Shown: one piece after another, positions 12,322 through 24,539 of the stretch
How the letters are laid out: each line of letters begins with the position of its first letter
Position numbering within the stretch: position 1 is the stretch's first letter
Assembly (NCBI GenBank): GCA_013423385.1
Contig: BLZA01000013.1
Location: 372,001 to 436,000 of the forward strand
From: Naganishia liquefaciens
Taxonomy: Eukaryota; Basidiomycota; Tremellomycetes; Filobasidiales; Filobasidiaceae
DNA: 64,000 nucleotides
Direction: 5' to 3'
Made by a program: the position numbers and the translations under genes
Notes under the pieces: generated by a model
What the model was told of the DNA's origin: nothing
Database searches by the model: none
Seen by the model: only the letters and a program-made list of their open reading frames with translations

Positions 12322-14160
12322 ATGGCGCCGTTTGATCTCGACCAATGTATAGAGCAAGTCTACAACAAGAAACTGTTGGGCGAAGCGCTGTTGCGGGAGA
12401 TTTGTGAGAAGACCAAGGAAGTGTTGATGCGAGAGAGCAATGTCGTGCATGTTTCAGCTCCAGTGACGGTTGTCGGAGACATTCATGGGTGAGCAGCAAC
12501 AATTCCTCCAGCTGTGCCTCTGGGGAAACAAACTTAACCGAAATTATGAACGACACAGCCAGTTCTACGATTTGATAGAGGCATTCCGCGTTGGAGGGCA
12601 GGCTCCAGATACGAATTATCTTTTTCTAGGTATGTTGTTTGCATCGATCTCGCCATTCAACGCACTCAAGTATGTCTCATTGGTAGGAGATTATGTGGAC
12701 AGGGGTTTGCACTCCGTAGAGACAATCTCCCTCTTGACGTGCTTGAAGTTGCGCTATCCAGAAAGGGTGCAACTGATCAGGGGAAACCACGAGACCAGAG
12801 CTGTCACACAGGTAAGTCGCTGAGATACCTCCTGCTGGGAAACACCAGAGATGCAGATCCCGAATGCAAAACGGCCGATATATGAAAAGCGATTCAGGAT
12901 GAAAAATCATACAACCTGGAATTGGATATGACAAATCGATCCGGGCTCCTGTATTCTCTCTTGGTAGCCTTCTTTGGGCTCGAGCAACTCGTTGTCAAAC
13001 CGCCTTGCACTTGGCCGCGTCTGAAAGCGATCTTGCTTCGCGGCTCGAGAAGGAACCGACTGAGGATCAGGATTAGCTTGGGCGAAGAATGGATAGCTGA
13101 ACGAATTGCAGGCACCGTGCTCGCGGAGATCGCACTCCCGACATTCCGCTCTTTGTTAACCTCAGGTGTCTTTATTTCTAGACGTATGGCTTCTATACGG
13201 AATGCCTGCGCAAATATGGATCGCCGGTCGTCTGGCAGTACTTCACCGATATGTTCGATTTCCTTACCCTCAGCGTGGTGATCGATGATCGGATATTCTG
13301 CGTTCATGGAGGTGAGTGCCTGGGCAAACAAGTTTTCTCAGGAGCGCAATTGATAGAGCATCGTTGTCCATAGGTCTGTCACCTTCAATACATTGCATAG
13401 ATCAGATCAAGGTCCTTGATCGCTTTAGAGGTCAGCACTGGCTAAAAAGCCGACTTCCTAGTCAGACTTATAGTCTCTATCGTCTCAGAGATTCCACATG
13501 AGGGTCCATTAGCGGACCTTGTCTGGTCAGATCCGGATCCGGACAAGGAGGAATTCGCCATCAGTCCGAGGTAAAGCTGGCTCTCGCTGGGTGGTCGTCA
13601 AGCTCAGCGCTCATCCTCCATACAGAGGTGCCGGATATACGTTTGGGTCATCGATCGTCAAAAAATTCCTGGAAATCAACGGAATGGAGCACATCCTGCG
13701 TGCTCATCAATTATGCATGGAGGGATATTCGGTAATGTACGACAATAGATTAAGCACAGTTTGGAGCGCACCGAACTACTGCTATAGGTGAGTCTCGCAG
13801 GTCAGCATTCCATGGTGATTGAATGACTGAACTGCATGCAGATGCGGCAACATGGCAAGCATATTAGAAGTCTCCCCCGGTGGTGGCAGATTCTTCAATG
13901 TGAGTATGCTGTTCTGCAAGTGGAGCGTTGTTTGACACTGTAATTTTGTCTTGCCAGGTATTCGAAGCCGCCCCCGAAAATGAGGTATGCAGATTGAACG
14001 GGTACAGGGACTGCGAAAGACAATTGATCTTGCTTTGCACAGCGCGACGGGCCGAATCAGGCAGAGGTTCAGGCGAAACAGGTGAGTCTACCAATCGTGT
14101 GGGCTTATCATATTTGACCTGACACATATGTCTGCTAAGGCCATCACCTACTTTTTGTAA
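12322..14160 (+). CDS. PPG1: PP2A-like serine/threonine phosphatase, Ppg1 type
   Basis: This is a catalytic subunit of the PP2A/PP4/PP6/Ppg1 family. All metal-binding and catalytic motifs are present: GDIHG (about 12478), GDYVDRG (12690), RGNHE (12780), the HGGLSPSI block, the HQLCMEGY histidine, and [12 protein letters not shown]. The start [14 protein letters not shown] and the segments [20 protein letters not shown] and [16 protein letters not shown] resemble yeast Ppg1, the phosphatase of the Far/STRIPAK-like complex, more than PP2A itself. The protein ends in YFL. A C-terminal Leu is the residue carboxymethylated in this family. About nine exons are needed. One intron (about 12812-13181) is far longer than its neighbours. 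Assignment to Ppg1 rather than another PP2A-like type is by recall. Confidence 0.88.
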
Positions 14161-15978
14161 TATTCATCACATGAAGCCCTGCCTGCTTTCTGTCACATTA
14201 CCGCATGAACCATCGCAGATCTCAAGGCAAAAGAGCCGCCTGCAAATAGATAGACAAATGAAAACAAGGACGACACCTACATGTCACGTAACAGATCAAG
14301 AAGGGGAGCACCTCTGCGTTGGTCGAGGCCAGAGACGACCTGCATGCGTCGAGTCATCAATAACGATTGAACGAGATGTTCGATGTCGCTCGAGCTTTGC
14401 AAAAGTGCCTGTCATTGGCTTGTGCCGTCAGGAGAGGCTGGATACGTCGGAAATTGACCGCGACAGCTCCTGTACTATCAGGATGGTACCGACGTTATGA
14501 AGGGCGAGACAGACTTGAATACGCCTCTCGACCAGACTTCCGCATAACTGTCTGACCATTTCATCGAGACAGCTATGACGGAGAAACTGAGAGGAACTTC
14601 GGAACTTCGGTGATTAAAATTATGTGTAAGTAACCGAGCACGTGATCGAGCATGGGTGAGTCGAATACCGGGCGATGTTGGGATCTCCAGCGAGACATGG
14701 CAACCTCGAGGCATCCGCAAAGGACCTGTGCTTCGATGTCTCCCGGATAACCGTACCCGGGAGTTCCCGAAACTCAAGTCTTTGAAGAGAGTCCCGGCAC
14801 GCTCAACAAGGTCCAGGAGATCTATTCCACCCTTGCAACAAATTGCTACTGGTTGTATCACTAATGTCGCCACCGCAAGTCGATATATGCACCCGTGTAT
14901 TCCTCTTAACCTGAGTTCACATCGGCGATTCGCCACTCGTGCTCAATCGCGCAACCATCGCTAACGACTACTTCTTCCCGGCTTGGGACAGCATTCAATC
15001 AGCTGTCGTCTTTAGACACAGTGCGGTGGCGTGAATATCATGCACAAATGTCAGGACCCGAAGCGATGACACTAGCTACAGAAGCGTCAATCACTACCGA
15101 TTCCGGCTCGATGCTGGGTCTAAGATCGAGCGTTACGTTAACCTAAACAGCTGATTCGGCAAGTATCCAGCTCGTGGACATGTGATTTCTAATAGGTAGT
15201 CAAAGCACATCCTCCTCCTCACGACGTTCCTGACTCCTAGCTGCTCTCAGGGGTCAGATCGGGCTGGGGTTGGAGCTCCAGGAGCTGCTCGTCTCTTATC
15301 CCATAGTAGCCCGATTGCTACCTTAACATGTGTTCTTCGTCTATCCGTATACCTACCGTAGGAGCTGCTCAACGAATGGTTTGCCTGTAGCTAGTAGGTA
15401 CCTTTCAGCTCAAACGCTCTCACCGGGAGCTTCATGCAAAGCAATCTTGAGGTGTTTCTTGTAAACGCTCTTGGAAGAATGCTAGTGTCTCGCGCTAATC
15501 TGAATGATCACCGGACGGGGCTACGCTAGAACCGCAGCCAGAAGTACTTTGTGATAGGGGCTCCGTCTGCCTCCACTCACAGCTGGCATCGGCGTTTGGT
15601 GTTTCAGATCAGGATATATCCTCAGGATACTTTTGGGTTATCGAAGCTGCCTTGCTGGAGACAATCGCTTCACGTATCCACACGGTGCCCTTGATGTCAG
15701 CCGGAAGCTTTCTAGACGACGAACGTGTGGGTGGATGAGCTGGAAACCAAGCAAGCTGCTACGGAACGGAGAACGGGACGCAAATCAGAGTGGCTGGCTG
15801 CAAAGCGCTGATGTCAGCATATTCGTCATATCGGCTACATCTCGCAGTCCTGACAGCTGATAGTGATCGGTTAGCTCGGACCATGTCACCTATATTCGAG
15901 CATTAGAGCTATAATAGCTTGAATCATTTAGGGCGCTGCCGAATCCATGTGCTGGATCTCGCAATCTATCTTACATAC

Positions 15979-15996
15979 ACCGGTATAGCTACCGGT
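15979..15996. promoter_or_regulatory. Perfect inverted repeat ACCGGTA-TAGC-TACCGGT
   Basis: Two 7-base arms are exact reverse complements around a four-base spacer, about 720 bases upstream of EXG1. The shape suits a dimeric regulator, for example a zinc-cluster factor that binds CGG half-sites, but no specific factor is shown. Confidence 0.35.
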
Positions 15997-16572
15997 ATGT
16001 GATGGCCATGCCAAGTGCCCGGGTGCACTTCAGCAGCCAGCTTCCTGCAGCTAATCAAGCTCGTTTAACGCTCTTCCTTAGCGCCGCTGCCCCTCCCTCC
16101 GTTGATGCTTTTCTCCGCCCTCCTTTTCCCTGTCACGCCTTTCGCGGCTACTTCGACAAGCTCGCTATCGAGAGAAAGGAAGAAATATGAAGATCGCTAC
16201 GCCGAGCGTTTTTCGCTTGTGCTGCGGCCTTGCGCTAAAAGCGACTCCCATCGGAAGGAACCAAGAACATGCCGAACGCTTCGGACTACCTGCAACTTAC
16301 GAATTTGCTATCCACACCCCCCTCTGATTCTCCTTCTTACCCCATTCTGCCGTCTCTCCTTTCCCCGCATATTGCGATAACGCATTCGACCTGCCATCTC
16401 TATTTGGAACCACGCTTGTGCCTGTCTTGTAAGCTAGATGCGTGCCAAGTTCTGCTCGTGTCCTGACGGGATCCTCACAGCTGGTCAGACTGTCTTGTCT
16501 AGTGCTAGACGTTGCCGGTTGGCTGTTCGGCAAGGCGTCTGCTCATTCTGTCTGTCAGCTTGCGAAAGCACG

Positions 16573-16579
16573 TATATAA
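16573..16579 (+). promoter_or_regulatory. TATA box upstream of EXG1
   Basis: TATATAA lies about 140 bases before the EXG1 ATG, in a pyrimidine-rich promoter context. The spacing leaves room for a roughly 80-110 base leader. Confidence 0.5.
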
Positions 16580-16714
16580 CCTCGCCTCTCGTTCTCCCGT
16601 ACTTTCTCGCCACAAAACAACCCTTTACCCAACACGTCAAAGCCCCTCCAGGTAGAATTTGCAACAAACCATCACACTACAACTTCTATCACGAGCCGAC
16701 GGACTGAAAAAGTG

Positions 16715-18791
16715 ATGTTCAGCTCCCGAATAATCTCACTTGCCTCTGTGCTTGTGGCAACCGCGGTATGCTCAACAGCTGCTCCAGCCATCAAGCCGGG
16801 AACCACCATAATTCAGCGACAATATAATCAGACCATCGCCAAACGGGATACCGGATTCAATTATGGTGGATCAGACGTAAGGGGTGTGAATCTTGGAGGA
16901 TGGCTGCTGTTAGGTACGTTGTGACGATCGTTGCGACAAGTACTCTGCGTGAACGCGACGTTTCTCTAACGCCCTGGATTCGCGTGTAGAGCCTTTCATT
17001 ACGCCTTGGCTTTTCGAAAATCTCGATGGCAGTATTGTAGATGAATACACCTTCTGCCAGAACCAGGATCGAGGTGCCGCAGCCAATGCCTTGCGCAGCC
17101 ATTGGTAAGTTTTCCACATTCGCGTAGCCGGGACCCGGGAATTAAGAGGATCTTGTATCATGCTCATAGGGATTCGTGGATTACCGAGGATGACTTCCGC
17201 CAAATCCGCGACGCTGGTCTGAGTAAGCCTGGCGCACCATTCCAACTTGCTCAGCTGATTATTACCTGTAATCAGACCATGTCAGACTACCTATAGGATT
17301 CTGGGCTTTCGATGTTAGCGGCGGAGAACCCTACATTCAAGGACAGAAGGAATATCTCTACAGGGCAATTGGTTGGGCTAGGCAGTATGGCATCAAGGTT
17401 ATCGTGAGTGGAGGCTCTTTTGCATATGGATTGCACTTGAGTTTATCTGACTGGTCCGCTTGCCTGTATAGATCGATTTGCACGGAGCTCCTGGTAGCCA
17501 GAACGTAAGTTCTATCCGTGTCTGTGTACGCGGTCAAAAATCAAGTCTTTCGTTGCGCAAATACAGGGATTTGACAACTCGGGCCGTCGAGGTTCCGCCA
17601 ACTGGGCAGACGATCAACGAAACGTCGACCGTACTCGTGGTGTCGTGCAGAGCCTTGCTGGCGAATTCTCGGATGGACAGTATTACGGCGTCGTGACCGC
17701 CATCGTAAGTTGAATAACGGAAGTGCTCATGATCCAGGTTCTCAGAGTCACCTTGCGCTCCAGGCTGTTCTCAACGAACCTGCAGGATTCCTGAACGACA
17801 ATCTTCTGTATACTGCGAGGCAATTTAACAGTAAGCGGACTTGTGGAAGTTAGTCAAGGGGAATATGCTCATACGTGATGTCAGTCGACGCCTATTATGA
17901 TGTCAGAGAGCGTGGAGGGCTTCTTGTGAGTTGGCGATGAAAAGCTCCCCTGTTGTCCTATACTCATCGATCCGGCTCTTAGGTCATTTACCATGATGCT
18001 TTCCAGCCTCCCTCATTCTGGAATGGAGCTTTCAACTATCCTCAGACTTCCGACGTCATGCTGGACCAGTCAGTCGCGATTTGCAGCACGAATTTCGTCC
18101 CAGACTGATGATCTTTCCATAGCCATTACTATTCCGTCTTCAGCGACGCTGAAGTCAGGCGTACCTGGGGACAGCATCTGAACGCTGCTTGCAGCTACGG
18201 CGATACATTGGCCACCGCGCCGAATTGGGCTGTTGTCGGCGAGTGGAGTACGTGAAATCGGTTCGCCAATTCAAGAGGCCGAGCTGATACATGATTTGTC
18301 TTAGGTTTGGCTGCATACGACTGTGCTCGTTGGCTCAATGGCCGTGGCGTAGGAGCACGATATGACGGTCAGTCGCTGCGGTGCCTCATGGGTTTACGAT
18401 ACTGAGACATGCGATCTTCAGGAAGCTACCCTGGTTCTTCATACGTTGGCGTCTGTTGGCCCTTCACTGGTGACGGCTCTACCTTCTCCAAGTAAGCGAC
18501 GCAGACACATCAAGCTTGTGTGCTCATCTGACTCTTATTCATTCGCAGTGAATACAAGAACTTCCTGCGAGACTTCTGGGACACCCAAACCCAGACTTTC
18601 GAGAACAGAGGACAAGGATGGATCTTCTGGACCTGGAAGGCGGCTGTAAGTGTCGATGTCTGTCAATCTTCCTCGTCATTTTACTGATCTTGCTTTTGCT
18701 TTAGCCCGCCGAATGGTCTTACCAGGCTGGTCTCAACGGTGGCTGGATTCCCCGCAACCCCGCAGAGCACCGAGGCTACAAGTGTTCATAG
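16715..18791 (+). CDS. EXG1: Secreted exo-1,3-beta-glucanase, GH5 family
   Basis: This enzyme trims beta-1,3-glucan in the cell wall. The start MFSSRIISLASVLVATAVCS is a signal peptide; a KR site (about residue 47) precedes the mature enzyme, as in yeast Exg1. GH5 landmarks are GVNLGGWLLLEPFITPWLF, VRLPIGFWAF, IDLHGAPGSQNGFDNSG, the acid/base glutamate in LNEPAGF, HHDAF-type YHDAFQPP, the DQHYYSVF block, the nucleophile glutamate in VVGEWS, and the C-terminal GWIFWTWKAA. About twelve short introns interrupt it. The end is KCS with TAG at 18789-18791. The ATG at 16715 is preferred; the codon just before it is GTG. All catalytic residues are present, so it looks active. Confidence 0.93.
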
Positions 18792-19025
18792 ACAAGAATC
18801 AGCCAATCCTTGCTTACAACATCTTACATACGAAACATTTAACGAAGACTAATGACCAGCATATCACTGCATAAAGCGCGCCACCTCAAGAGAGAAGACT
18901 AAATTGAACCGATACCAACCATGAATCTGCTAAAGAGAAACCGAATATTGTAGCGTTAGAGCAATCATATGGATATGACATATACGAATACATGATGTAG
19001 CTTTGGCCGCGCGTGCAAACGAATA

Positions 19026-20103
19026 TCATGCCGCGCTTTCATGGTCTACCTCCTCAAGAAATTGAAGCATGAAGTCGTGACGTCTCGTTGCTTCTTGCTT
19101 GCCGAGTGGTGTCTATATAGGCGAAAACGAAGATGAACAGTCAAATGGATTTGGTGACATGCGAGACGCGGCGGACTTACCTTCATCCTGTTCCTGATAT
19201 GCAGAAGCTTATCGTGGAAATGTTGAATGGCCGACGAATCGACCAAGGCTCGATGAGCCTCATTTTCACTGCCCCTCGAAATCGTTTCCGAGCTGATCGC
19301 TGGGACGCATAGCGGACGATTCGTTGCAGAAGAGTAGGCGGCGCATCGCATGATCTATGTAGTGGAGTTGGTATCGATTGCGCTTGGACGCGACAAGGAA
19401 AAGTGTGGAAATACTCACCCCAAAAGCACCTATCGCATCAAGTCTGTCCGCATCCTGCACGACCGCTAGTTCGACCCATCCGCCGTTCCTTTGCATATCC
19501 GCGACGAGATCATCCCACGTTCCTGCCGTGCGTAGCTTCTTTTCTGTCGACCACGAAATCCGTGGGATGATAGACAGGAGCAAAGACATCTGCTCCTTCG
19601 AGAGCATGGATTCGGTAAGACTCGATGTCAGAAAGGGTGCCAAGACAGTCTCCAGGGAAGACGTCTCTGCGTATTTTGCTACAAATCAGGGCGATCGGAA
19701 CGCGTTCAGCGATAACGGAGGTGAAGCCTGCTTGATTTCCCTACCATCCGCCATGTCATGAAACAAAGCTACCAATTCGACAAGCAACATGTCCGGTGGC
19801 ACAAATCCCTCATTGCGCGCTTCTGTGTCGTCTTGAAGTGACTTTGCAAGCTTGAGAGCGGTACGTCTGACTCTGTCCACTGCTCAAAGGAAGCGTCAGA
19901 GGAATCACGGCTCGCGGAGATGAGCACGAACCGTGATACCAATCATGACTGGGATCGTATCTGGAAAGCCAAACCGAGGGAAGATCAGCATACCCTGCAG
20001 CGTTTCTGTCGCGGTACCCTTACTTTGACATGTGCTCCTTTACCAGTTCTTCAGCATGTCGAACCAGGGCTTCCGTCTCGGTGGATGAGTGCAAAATTGA
20101 CAT
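19026..20103 (-). CDS. HD-domain metal-dependent phosphohydrolase (YedJ/YpgQ-like)
   Basis: Exons read from 20103 (MSILHSSTETEALVRHAEEL). A short second exon gives KYDPSHDWYH, then VDRVRRTALKLAKSLQDD. The HD signature is complete: H in HDWYH, HD in ALFHDMADG, and D in VVQDADRLDAIGAFG. Later come SSAIQHFHDKLLHIRNRMK and a C-terminal HDFMLQFLEEVDHESAA, ending with TGA at 19026-19028. This matches small HD hydrolases widespread in bacteria and fungi, some with nucleotide phosphohydrolase activity; the substrate here is unknown. About five exons are needed. It reads away from BET4, sharing a 388-base divergent promoter. Confidence 0.82.
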
Positions 20104-20491
20104 CGTGATGTATGGCTGGAGATGACTGGTCAAGGAATAAAGCCAGGAGTGAAGTGCACTCGGCTCAATGCGGAATTCGCGAGGTGAAGCGGGCCGTCGT
20201 GAAGCATGCGAGCATGATCAACTTTAATCAGGCCGTTTCACGTTTCGGACCGAACCCCCTACCGAAGCGCGACGCGCCGAGCTGCCGACCAACTCTGAGG
20301 AGAGGATGGCATGTAGTCTGCTTGCTCCATGGCTATTGCTGCTCATGTATGTGCTTAGTCGATACACGTCTACCTAGATACTCGACCGGATTCAAAGCAG
20401 GTTGCCGCCAGTATCCACCGCCCTCAATAATCCCCAACAGAAGGGCGGCAGCGGAGACGTAAGGCAAGCGGAGCGATATAGTATCGTTAAC
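20104..20491. other. Divergent promoter between the HD hydrolase and BET4
   Basis: This 388-base gap lies between two divergently read genes. It should hold both promoters and the BET4 5' leader. No further gene is apparent. Confidence 0.5.
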
Positions 20492-22184
20492 ATGGTTCGT
20501 TCCGCTCGTTCCGGTTTCTCCTCGTTCAATTGCTCATACTGCATGATCAACTGCCTCAGCATGGCGTCAAGCGTACGAAGCTGTCCAAAGAGGACGAAGA
20601 CCGAAAGAAGGCGGAGGATGCTGAGCAGATCAAACAATACGGGGCAATGGTCGATGATTGTCTGACAAGAGTGAGAAGAGCGATTACCGAGTCGAAGACT
20701 GCAATCTCATACGATTCCCGTGAATGGTCATAGAAAGCACGCAAAGACTTCTCGCAGGAGGCCTTTACATTGACGAACCGAGTCCTCGACTTCAATCCTG
20801 AATTCTACACGATATGGAATTATCGTCGGCTTATCTTGTTGGAAGGTCTATTCACCGAGGCGTACGTTACGAAGGAAGAGCAGACATTGTGTTGGAACCT
20901 TATCACAATCATCTACACCACACAGCACTCCTGAAGATCGATATCAACTGCTCACATCGGATTTGCGGTTAACAACCTCGTATCTCAAAGCACATCCCAA
21001 AGTGTATTGGATATGGACGCATAGGAAATGGTGCTTGGAGCACGTTCCCAGCGGCCCGGGGATCATTGCTGAGGGTCATGAGGCGCATACAGACGGAGAT
21101 GTGACGCCAAAGGCACAACAGATTAATGGCGACGCGAATGGCCATTCCGCGGATCAAGCCACTTCGCAAACTTCACCTGAAGATGGACATGCTTTGAAGC
21201 CTTCTAGATCGCGGAAAGAGGAAGAGCTGGAGAACGATCCAGAGGGGTGGAAGAAAGAAGCTTGGGGAAGAGAATTGATGCTGGTGGAGAAAATGTTGGA
21301 AGCTGATTCCCGCAATTGTGAGTACAAGTTTAGAAGTCCTGTTCAATCGAAAGCTGAAGCGATGTCTAGTCCATGCTTGGGATTATCGGCGTTACGTGCT
21401 TTCCTCGCTTCCTTCGACGTTCCGTCCACCAAAAACACCAGAGACGGAGATCAAGTATACGACCCAGAAAATTGAGTCGAATTTTTCCAATTTCTCGGCA
21501 TGGCATCAGCGGACGAAAGAGCTTGGCAAAGTGTGGCAGGGACTCCGGACAAGCGAGTCGCAAGAAGAAGCCGAGGAAGCGATCCAGAAAATCCGATCGC
21601 GCGGTTCGTGCCTTATCCTGCATCACGAGATAGCCTGATTTTGACGGAACGCTACAGAGTTCGAACTTGTGACACAGGCCTTGTGGACGGATCCGGCAGA
21701 TCAGTCGGGGTGGCTTTATCATCGGTGGCTCATTGGATCCGGTAAGTTGGACAGGCGACATCACAGTCGGATCGCTGAAGGCCGACACAATGATCTAGGC
21801 GAAGACGTTGCAACCACGCGCAGAGAGATCGCACAGATCAGAGAACTGCTGGAGGCTGAACCGGATTCGAAGTGTACGTCTACAAGGCGGCGCCTTCCTC
21901 GTTTATGGGAGACTCATATTTGAATCGGCAGGGCCGCTGGAATCGCTCGTGCACTACACTCGACTATTGCTGCAAGCTGGTAAAGTCCCAACAGAAGAGG
22001 TCGCTGCCGCTCGCAGAGACATCGCCAACTGGCTTCGGGACTTGGAAAGGATAGATCCGTTTCGCAGAGAGCGGTACAGAGAGCTCGGTGAGCCTGAAAG
22101 CATGCAAAAGCGTGTGACCCATGTGGGCTGATGACCCGGTTCCCTCTTCCCCCAGCTGCCGAGTTGCAGAAGGAGTGTGCGTAA
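20492..22184 (+). CDS. BET4: Rab geranylgeranyltransferase (GGTase II) alpha subunit
   Basis: Bet4 pairs with Bet2 to prenylate Rab GTPases. The family begins MHGVKR; here HGVKRTKLSKEDEDRKK starts exactly at a splice acceptor (exon from 20560). An ATG at 20492-20494 is followed directly by GTTCGT, so the initiator codon appears to be the only coding triplet of exon 1, with a 65-nt intron. PFTA repeats follow: EFYTIWNYRRLIL, KVYWIWTHRKWCLEH, HAWDYRRYVLSSLP, FSAWHQRTKEL and GWLYHRWLIGSG. A Glu/Gly-rich insert (about 21070-21240) sits between repeats 2 and 3. The last exon gives AAELQKECA with TAA at 22182-22184. Intron phases agree throughout the junctions I checked. Confidence 0.88.
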
Positions 22185-22633
22185 GGCAGGTGTAACATTT
22201 CGATATGTCAAAGCATATACATCGGATCTATCTATATATTCTGTGTCCAACTTGAACAATCTGCGAGTATTCCAGAGGCTCCGCCCTTGCAAATAATCAT
22301 GTATGGCGATTCGAAATCAAAGTATCACGTGGGAGTATGCTCATGAGTACATTACGCCTGCTCCTTTCCATCTTGGACGTCTGATGTACCGCCTGACGGC
22401 ACATCTACAACCTTTCAATCCGTCAACACCATATTCTCGTTGCGGAAAGTTATTCACCCCGATAAGATAGCAGCGCTGTGCCGAGACAAAAGCAAAGAAT
22501 GACGAATGAGCGATCGACAGCCAGTTCTTGGTATCGCATGTTCAAATCTGATCTAGCAACCCAACACGATCTCTCTCCGACATCGCACAGCGCTGCTCCT
22601 GCCTACCCGTCTCCCCTTTGACCCTTGACGGAT
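22185..22633. other. Intergenic region, BET4 3' end and ZIP promoter
   Basis: This 449-base stretch lies between two plus-strand genes. An A/T-rich segment (22195-22260) is a plausible BET4 3' UTR. I see no other feature. Confidence 0.45.
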
Positions 22634-24539
22634 ATGGCACGCTTTGCACTGGCTACCGGGCTCTTCCTAGCGTTATGCGTGCCTTTCGCGTTGGCGCAGA
22701 ACCGGACGATCTATGTAGGTGGCTCCACGGTCTCATTCCAAACATCACTCATGTCGGTCCGCTGACGTCGCCGTTCCTCTAGGAAAGCGACTTGCTTGAT
22801 CTTCCCTTGATCAAGACCCTGTCAAAAATCAAGCACAATGCCTCAGGTAGCGCAGGAAGTTCGCATTCTGGGTTCCAGTCCTGGGCGTTTGGAAAATTGT
22901 TTCCCTTCGATGCGAGGTGGAATTCGAGTGAGCTGGAATACTGGCCAAGTCGGAATAACCTCTGACGTCTTCATCTCTCGTTCGCAAGTCTTGGCTACTT
23001 TCTATATCTCATCGCAGGTCAGAGATTATGGCCGAGGTTCACCGAGCTCACTTGATTCCCCGTCCCTTCAGATTCCCCAACTTCATATTGGCATTCGTTC
23101 CGGCCAATGTATGTTTCGCTCACCAGCAAATAATTGCCTGCGCTTGACTCACCGGGTTTCTCCCCACAGCTTGACTTATCTTCGCTTCATAATTTCATCG
23201 CTTTCGCGATTGGTGGCCTGTTGGGGGACGTTTTCTTCCACCTTATCCCGCATGCCTTCATGGGAGGAGCATCAGAAGATCCAGTCGCAGCAGCTTCAGG
23301 GAGCCTTGATGCCGGAAGCGTGCGGCTGATTGTTGTCGAGGAGAAGAGGAACGTTATTCTAGGAGTGAGTGTACCCTCTCTTTCACCAGCTTCAATACTG
23401 AAAAGCAGGTTTTTTTCGAAACGTAGGCTGCTATATTTGCTGGCTTCTTCGCCTTTTTCTTACTCGATAAGACGATGCGCGTTCTTGCTGCCACTTCGGG
23501 TGGCGAAGATTCGCACCATCACCATCATCACCACCAAGTTGAAAAGACAGAGAAGGTGGAGGCCAAATCTTCAGCCATTCAGACCGCGCCTGCATCTTCT
23601 TCCAACTTGCGATCCAGGGCGCAGTCGTCTAACGAGAAAGCCAGACCGGTAACAGACAACATTGAGAAGACAGAGAAAGAAGCAAGCCACAGCTTGAAAC
23701 TATCAGCATACCTCAACCTGTTTGGTGACTTCAGTATGTCGATCAACGATCTTCATAGCCAGAGAAAGAGTATCCTGATACACCTTGTTTTGCCCTCGGC
23801 CAGCTCATAATATCACAGATGGCTTGGTGAGCGATCCTCGGGACCATGTTGACAACAATCCCGATGGTCCTGATGAGATGTCTTCAGGCTATGGCCGCCT
23901 CCTTTTACGCAAGCCCCCAGCTCGGCGCTGTGTCCACCTTTGCTACGTTCTGCCATGAGATTCCACACGAGGTGAGCCGACACAAATTTCTCAAGTCCGG
24001 CACCGAACGAATTTGCCTCTACCTATTTTAGATCGCAGACTACTCCATCCTCATCAAATCTGGCCTCACGAAACGGCAAGCAATGGCGTCGCAATTCTTC
24101 ACGGCCGTTGGGGCTTTCGTGGGAACTTTCCTTGGAATCTGGATTGCGGAAACTGCCGGAACAGAGACTACCTCTGTGGACAAGGGAATGAACCTTGCTG
24201 CGGTGGTTGCCGGAAAAGGAACGGGTTTCCTCGGAACCTCTGTTCAGCCTTCGGATCTCGTCATTCCGGCCACTGCTGGAGGTCGGTGCTGGCGATTGTC
24301 TTGCGAAAGAATATCATCTAATCTCGAACCGCTCGAGCAGGATTCTTATACATTGCCTCTGTCTCTGTTATCCCAGAGCTGCTAGAGGAGAGCCGTAGCA
24401 TGAAACAGGCCGTCAAGGAGGTGCGTCCAGATTGCATGAACTGATCGTCCACTCGCACTCACTACCATCACTCTGCTATCAGTACGCCTGCATGCTATTT
24501 GGAGTGTTGGTCATGGGTCTGCTGGCCTGGAATGAGTGA
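22634..24539 (+). CDS. ZIP family zinc transporter, KE4/SLC39A7-like (Yke4)
   Basis: ZIP proteins move zinc into the cytosol; KE4-type members act on secretory-pathway membranes. The start [20 protein letters not shown] is a signal peptide. Then come LATFYISS, a membrane helix, and [20 protein letters not shown] with the first metal-site residues. A loop with seven consecutive His (about 23515-23537), then Lys/Glu/Ser-rich sequence, is the usual cytosolic zinc-sensing loop. The transport motifs are HNITDGLAMAASF and [15 protein letters not shown], both intact. The C-terminus is [20 protein letters not shown] ending with TGA at 24537-24539. The junction at 23014-23071 needs a GC donor to keep the family frame. 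Endomembrane location is inferred from the family. Confidence 0.88.

Larger units (their letters stand above)
14161..16714. other. Long gene-free region upstream of EXG1
   Basis: About 2.5 kb lie between the phosphatase stop and the EXG1 start. Short open frames here show no family similarity or splice-consistent continuation. Visible features are an 8-bp tandem (GGAACTTC twice, near 14598), repeated GGAGCTGCTC words (about 15277 and 15361), a perfect inverted repeat at 15979-15996, a pyrimidine-rich stretch at 16080-16140, and a TATA box near 16573. The region is probably a long regulatory region, possibly with a non-coding transcript, but this is inference. Confidence 0.5.

Noticed and set aside
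12922-13281. 119-codon plus-strand frame inside the long PPG1 intron
   Set aside because: It overlaps the phase-required splice acceptor and has no recognisable motif.
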